This document shows positions 49,835-52,456 of a stretch of DNA of 52,456 nucleotides, piece after piece (position 1 is the stretch's first letter; every line of letters starts with the position of its first letter). The notes beneath the pieces were generated by a model. It was not told where the DNA came from and did not search any database. It saw nothing but the letters and a program-made list of their open reading frames with translations. This stretch comes from Flavobacteriaceae bacterium (GTDB lineage: Bacteria; Bacteroidota; Bacteroidia; Flavobacteriales; Flavobacteriaceae). Location of the stretch: NCBI GenBank assembly GCA_002862805.1, contig PKEA01000044.1, positions 1 through 52,456 of the forward strand. Direction: 5' to 3'. Position numbers and translations under genes: made by a program.

Positions 49835-52456
49835 CTAAGATAATTCTTTTTTCAAAAATTGAGCAGTATAGCTTTTTTTATTTTTTATAATTTCTTCGGG
49901 TGTTCCTTTAGCTACTAATTGCCCACCTCCTTTACCACCTTCATAACCAATATCAATAATGTAATCGGCAAGTTTAACAACATCTAAATTATGTTCTATT
50001 ATTAATACTGTATTTCCTCTATCAACAAGTATGTTTATAACATCCATTAATACACGTATGTCTTCAAAATGTAGTCCAGTTGTCGGTTCATCTAAAATAT
50101 AAAATGTGTTTCCAGTATCTTTTTTAGAAAGTTCAGATGCTAACTTTATACGTTGTGCTTCACCACCAGAAAGGGTTGTACTTTGTTGTCCAAGCGTTAT
50201 GTAACCTAAACCTACATCTTGTATGGTTTTTAGCTTACGGTGAATTTTAGGAATGTTTTCAAAGAAGTCAACTCCTTCATCCATAGTCATATTCAATACA
50301 TCAGAAATTGATTTTCCTTTGTATCTAATTTCTAATGTTTCTCTGTTAAAACGCTTCCCTTGACAAGTTTCACATTCTACATAAACATCTGGTAAGAAAC
50401 TCATTTCAATTGTACGAACTCCAGAACCTTCGCAAGTTTCGCAACGTCCACCTTTTACGTTAAAACTAAAACGACCCGGTTTGTACCCGCGAATCATCGC
50501 TTCAGGAGTCATAGTGTATAGTTTTCTTATTTCAGAAAAAACATCGGTATACGTTGCAGGATTACTACGTGGTGTTCTTCCAATCGGACTTTGGTCAATT
50601 GCAATTACTTTATCAATATGCTCTAAACCTTCAATTTTCTTATAAGGTTGTGGTTTTTTTACTGCATTGAAAAAATGTGCATTTAAAATAGGATATAGGG
50701 TTTCGTTAATTAAAGTAGATTTTCCACTTCCTGAAACTCCAGTAACACAAATTAGTTGTCCTAAAGGAAATTCAACTGTAACGTTTTTTAGGTTATTACC
50801 AGTTGCTCCTGAAAGTTTCAAGGTTTTTCCATTACCAACTCTACGTTCTTTAGGAACTTCAATTTTCATTTTACCATTCATGTATTGTGCAGTAATGGTA
50901 TTACCCAATAACATTTCTTTTGGTGTTCCTTCGCTAATGATTTTCCCGCCAAAACGCCCTGCTTTTGGTCCAATATCAATTACATAATCAGCACGTTCAA
51001 TCATGTCTTTGTCATGTTCTACAACAATAACTGAATTTCCTATATCACGTAAGTTTTCTAACGATTTTATTAATCTTTCGTTGTCTCTTTGGTGTAAACC
51101 AATACTCGGTTCATCCAATATGTATAAAACACCAACTAATTGCGACCCAATTTGTGTTGCTAAACGAATACGTTGTGCTTCACCACCAGAAAGCGATTTA
51201 GAACTTCTGTTTAATGATAAATAATCTAAACCTACATCTAATAGAAATTGCAAGCGAGTTTCAATTTCTTTGATCACTTCAACTGCAATTGCATTTTGTT
51301 TTTCTGAAAGATTTTTTGGTAAACTTTTAATCCACATCGATAATTCAGAAATATCCATATGTGCTAAATCACCAATATTTTTATCATCAAGTTTAAAATA
51401 TAATGCTTCTTTTCGTAATCGAGAGCCGTTACATTCACTACAGGTATATTCGTCCATGAATTCTTTTGCCCATCTTTTTATAGATGCAGAACCACTTTCG
51501 TCATACTGATTTTTGATGAAGTTAGAAATTCCTTCAAAATCTATTTTATAATCTTTTGTAATTCCCATCACTTTTGAAACTACAGAAAACTTTTCATTTC
51601 CACCATATAAAATGATGTTCATTGCTTCTTGAGGAATGGTTTCAACAGGGTCGGTTAATTTAAACTCATATTTATGAGCTATGAGTTCCAATTGTTTAAA
51701 AATCCATGTGTTTTTAGCTTCGCCTAATGGAGCAAAACCACCATTTTTTATGGATAATTTTCCGTTAGGAATAATTTTTTGTAGATTAATTTCATTAACC
51801 GTTCCAAGACCGTTACAATTACTACATGCACCTTTTGGAGAATTGAATGAAAAATTATTTGGTTCTGGATTTGGGTAAGAAATTCCAGAAGTTGGACACA
51901 TTAAATTTCGACTAAAAAAACGAACTTCTTGTGATTCTTGTTCTATAATCATCATTACATCATCACCATGATACATTGCCGTTTTAATGCTTTCATTTAA
52001 ACGTTTATCTGTATCTTCGCTCATATCAATTGCCATTCTATCAATAACAATTTCTATATCGTGCGTTTTGTAACGATCTACCTTCATTCCGTAAGTCAAA
52101 TCAGTTATAACTCCGTCTATTCTAACTTTTAGAAAACCTTGTTTTGCAATTTGCTCAAATAATTCACGGTAATGTCCTTTTCTAGAACGAACCGCTGGAG
52201 CTAAAATGTTAATGCGTTTTCCGTTGAAGTTTTCGAGTATTAACTCTTTGATTTGTTCATCAGAATAAGAAACCATTTTTTCGCCAGAATTATAACTGAA
52301 AGCTTCACCAGCTCTAGCATATAATAAACGCAAGAAATCGTAAATTTCTGTAATGGTACCCACAGTAGAACGCGGACTTTTACTCGTTGTTTTTTGCTCA
52401 ATGGCAATAACAGGAGAAAGTCCATCAATTTTATCAACATCTGGTCGTTCTAAACC
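49835..52456 (-). CDS. uvrA: UvrA, excinuclease ABC subunit A (N-terminal end missing)
   Basis: Damage-recognition ATPase of nucleotide excision repair. The frame is open through the right edge; 873 residues are visible and roughly 70 N-terminal ones, with the first Walker A, lie outside. Visible are CPTSGISYP...CSNCNGLG (zinc finger 1), LSLNRSSKSLSGGEAQRIRLA (first ABC signature), GVSGSGKSTL (second Walker A), CETCEGSG...CETCQGKRF (zinc finger 2), TLSGGEAQRIKLA (second signature) and YILDEPTTGLH. A start at 52363 (GTG) is not real because conserved sequence continues upstream. Confidence 0.98.
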   Translation of the reverse strand, partial: GLERPDVDKIDGLSPVIAIEQKTTSKSPRSTVGTITEIYDFLRLLYARAGEAFSYNSGEKMVSYSDEQIKELILENFNGKRINILAPAVRSRKGHYRELFEQIAKQGFLKVRIDGVITDLTYGMKVDRYKTHDIEIVIDRMAIDMSEDTDKRLNESIKTAMYHGDDVMMIIEQESQEVRFFSRNLMCPTSGISYPNPEPNNFSFNSPKGACSNCNGLGTVNEINLQKIIPNGKLSIKNGGFAPLGEAKNTWIFKQLELIAHKYEFKLTDPVETIPQEAMNIILYGGNEKFSVVSKVMGITKDYKIDFEGISNFIKNQYDESGSASIKRWAKEFMDEYTCSECNGSRLRKEALYFKLDDKNIGDLAHMDISELSMWIKSLPKNLSEKQNAIAVEVIKEIETRLQFLLDVGLDYLSLNRSSKSLSGGEAQRIRLATQIGSQLVGVLYILDEPSIGLHQRDNERLIKSLENLRDIGNSVIVVEHDKDMIERADYVIDIGPKAGRFGGKIISEGTPKEMLLGNTITAQYMNGKMKIEVPKERRVGNGKTLKLSGATGNNLKNVTVEFPLGQLICVTGVSGSGKSTLINETLYPILNAHFFNAVKKPQPYKKIEGLEHIDKVIAIDQSPIGRTPRSNPATYTDVFSEIRKLYTMTPEAMIRGYKPGRFSFNVKGGRCETCEGSGVRTIEMSFLPDVYVECETCQGKRFNRETLEIRYKGKSISDVLNMTMDEGVDFFENIPKIHRKLKTIQDVGLGYITLGQQSTTLSGGEAQRIKLASELSKKDTGNTFYILDEPTTGLHFEDIRVLMDVINILVDRGNTVLIIEHNLDVVKLADYIIDIGYEGGKGGGQLVAKGTPEEIIKNKKSYTAQFLKKELS

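Noticed and set aside
52240..52363. GTG at 52363 as the uvrA start
   Set aside because: The same frame continues to the window edge with conserved UvrA sequence (ERPDVDKIDGLSPVIAIEQ), so the gene is cut by the window and not short.

Overview
The window looks like chromosome of a low-GC member of the Flavobacteriaceae (Flavobacterium or a close relative). Supporting signs are strong AT richness, near absence of Shine-Dalgarno sequences, promoters with the Bacteroidota -7 element TAnnTTTG, the C-terminal tail of a type IX secretion type B cargo protein at the left edge, a tmRNA with the tag GENNYALAA, and typical families (CreD, DUF4199, DUF4920, M56/BlaI, LETM1-related protein, menaquinone rather than ubiquinone genes). 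No phage, integrase, transposase, CRISPR array or toxin-antitoxin pair was seen. This is mostly core genome.

Layout. 1-2100: end of a T9SS cargo gene, tmRNA (minus), an alanine/saccharopine dehydrogenase-like gene and a short dispersed-repeat-like element. 2.1-4.8 kb: creD, a small winged-helix regulator and a membrane protein, with two copies of one 19-bp dyad in front of creD and in front of the membrane protein. 4.9-7.6 kb: beta-barrel gene, kdsA, lipoprotein, DUF4199 gene. 7.7-9.1 kb: two YeeE/YedE half-transporters and an HMA metal-binding protein. 9.1-12.7 kb: clpS, prmA, porin, cvfB. 12.7-16.6 kb: a minus-strand run with a HELTH metalloprotease-like protein, a serine hydrolase lipoprotein, a membrane protein and a C1 cysteine peptidase. 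16.7-25.6 kb: a four-helix-bundle gene framed by low-complexity inverted repeats, then a long plus-strand run menB - two PH-domain proteins - menA - metallo-hydrolase - TPR protein - menC - miaE.

25.6-30.7 kb: glycosyltransferase, NUDIX hydrolase, tandem YkgJ-type cysteine-cluster genes, a lipoprotein, tRNA-Arg(ACG), apt and an unlisted 46-residue small gene. 30.7-36.5 kb: M56 peptidase/BlaI pair with dyads over its promoter, MFS exporter, DUF1684 protein, TatD, TcdA. 36.5-41.5 kb: SRPBCC protein, MazG-like hydrolase, branched-chain aminotransferase, DUF4920 lipoprotein with a CxxCH lipoprotein, mnmD. 41.6-46.5 kb: divergent oxyR/dps, then a small exported protein, a SulP transporter and two beta carbonic anhydrases. 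46.5-52.5 kb: LETM1-related protein, cation/proton antiporter, LOG-family protein and uvrA, which runs off the right edge.

Working together: menB/menA/menC make menaquinone; oxyR/dps handle peroxide and iron; SulP plus two carbonic anhydrases look like a bicarbonate supply module; miaE, mnmD and TcdA all modify tRNA. I found no convincing new multi-gene system. The best leads are regulatory dyads, intergenic repeat structures, a TonB-plug-like motif in the M56 protein and a few small proteins.
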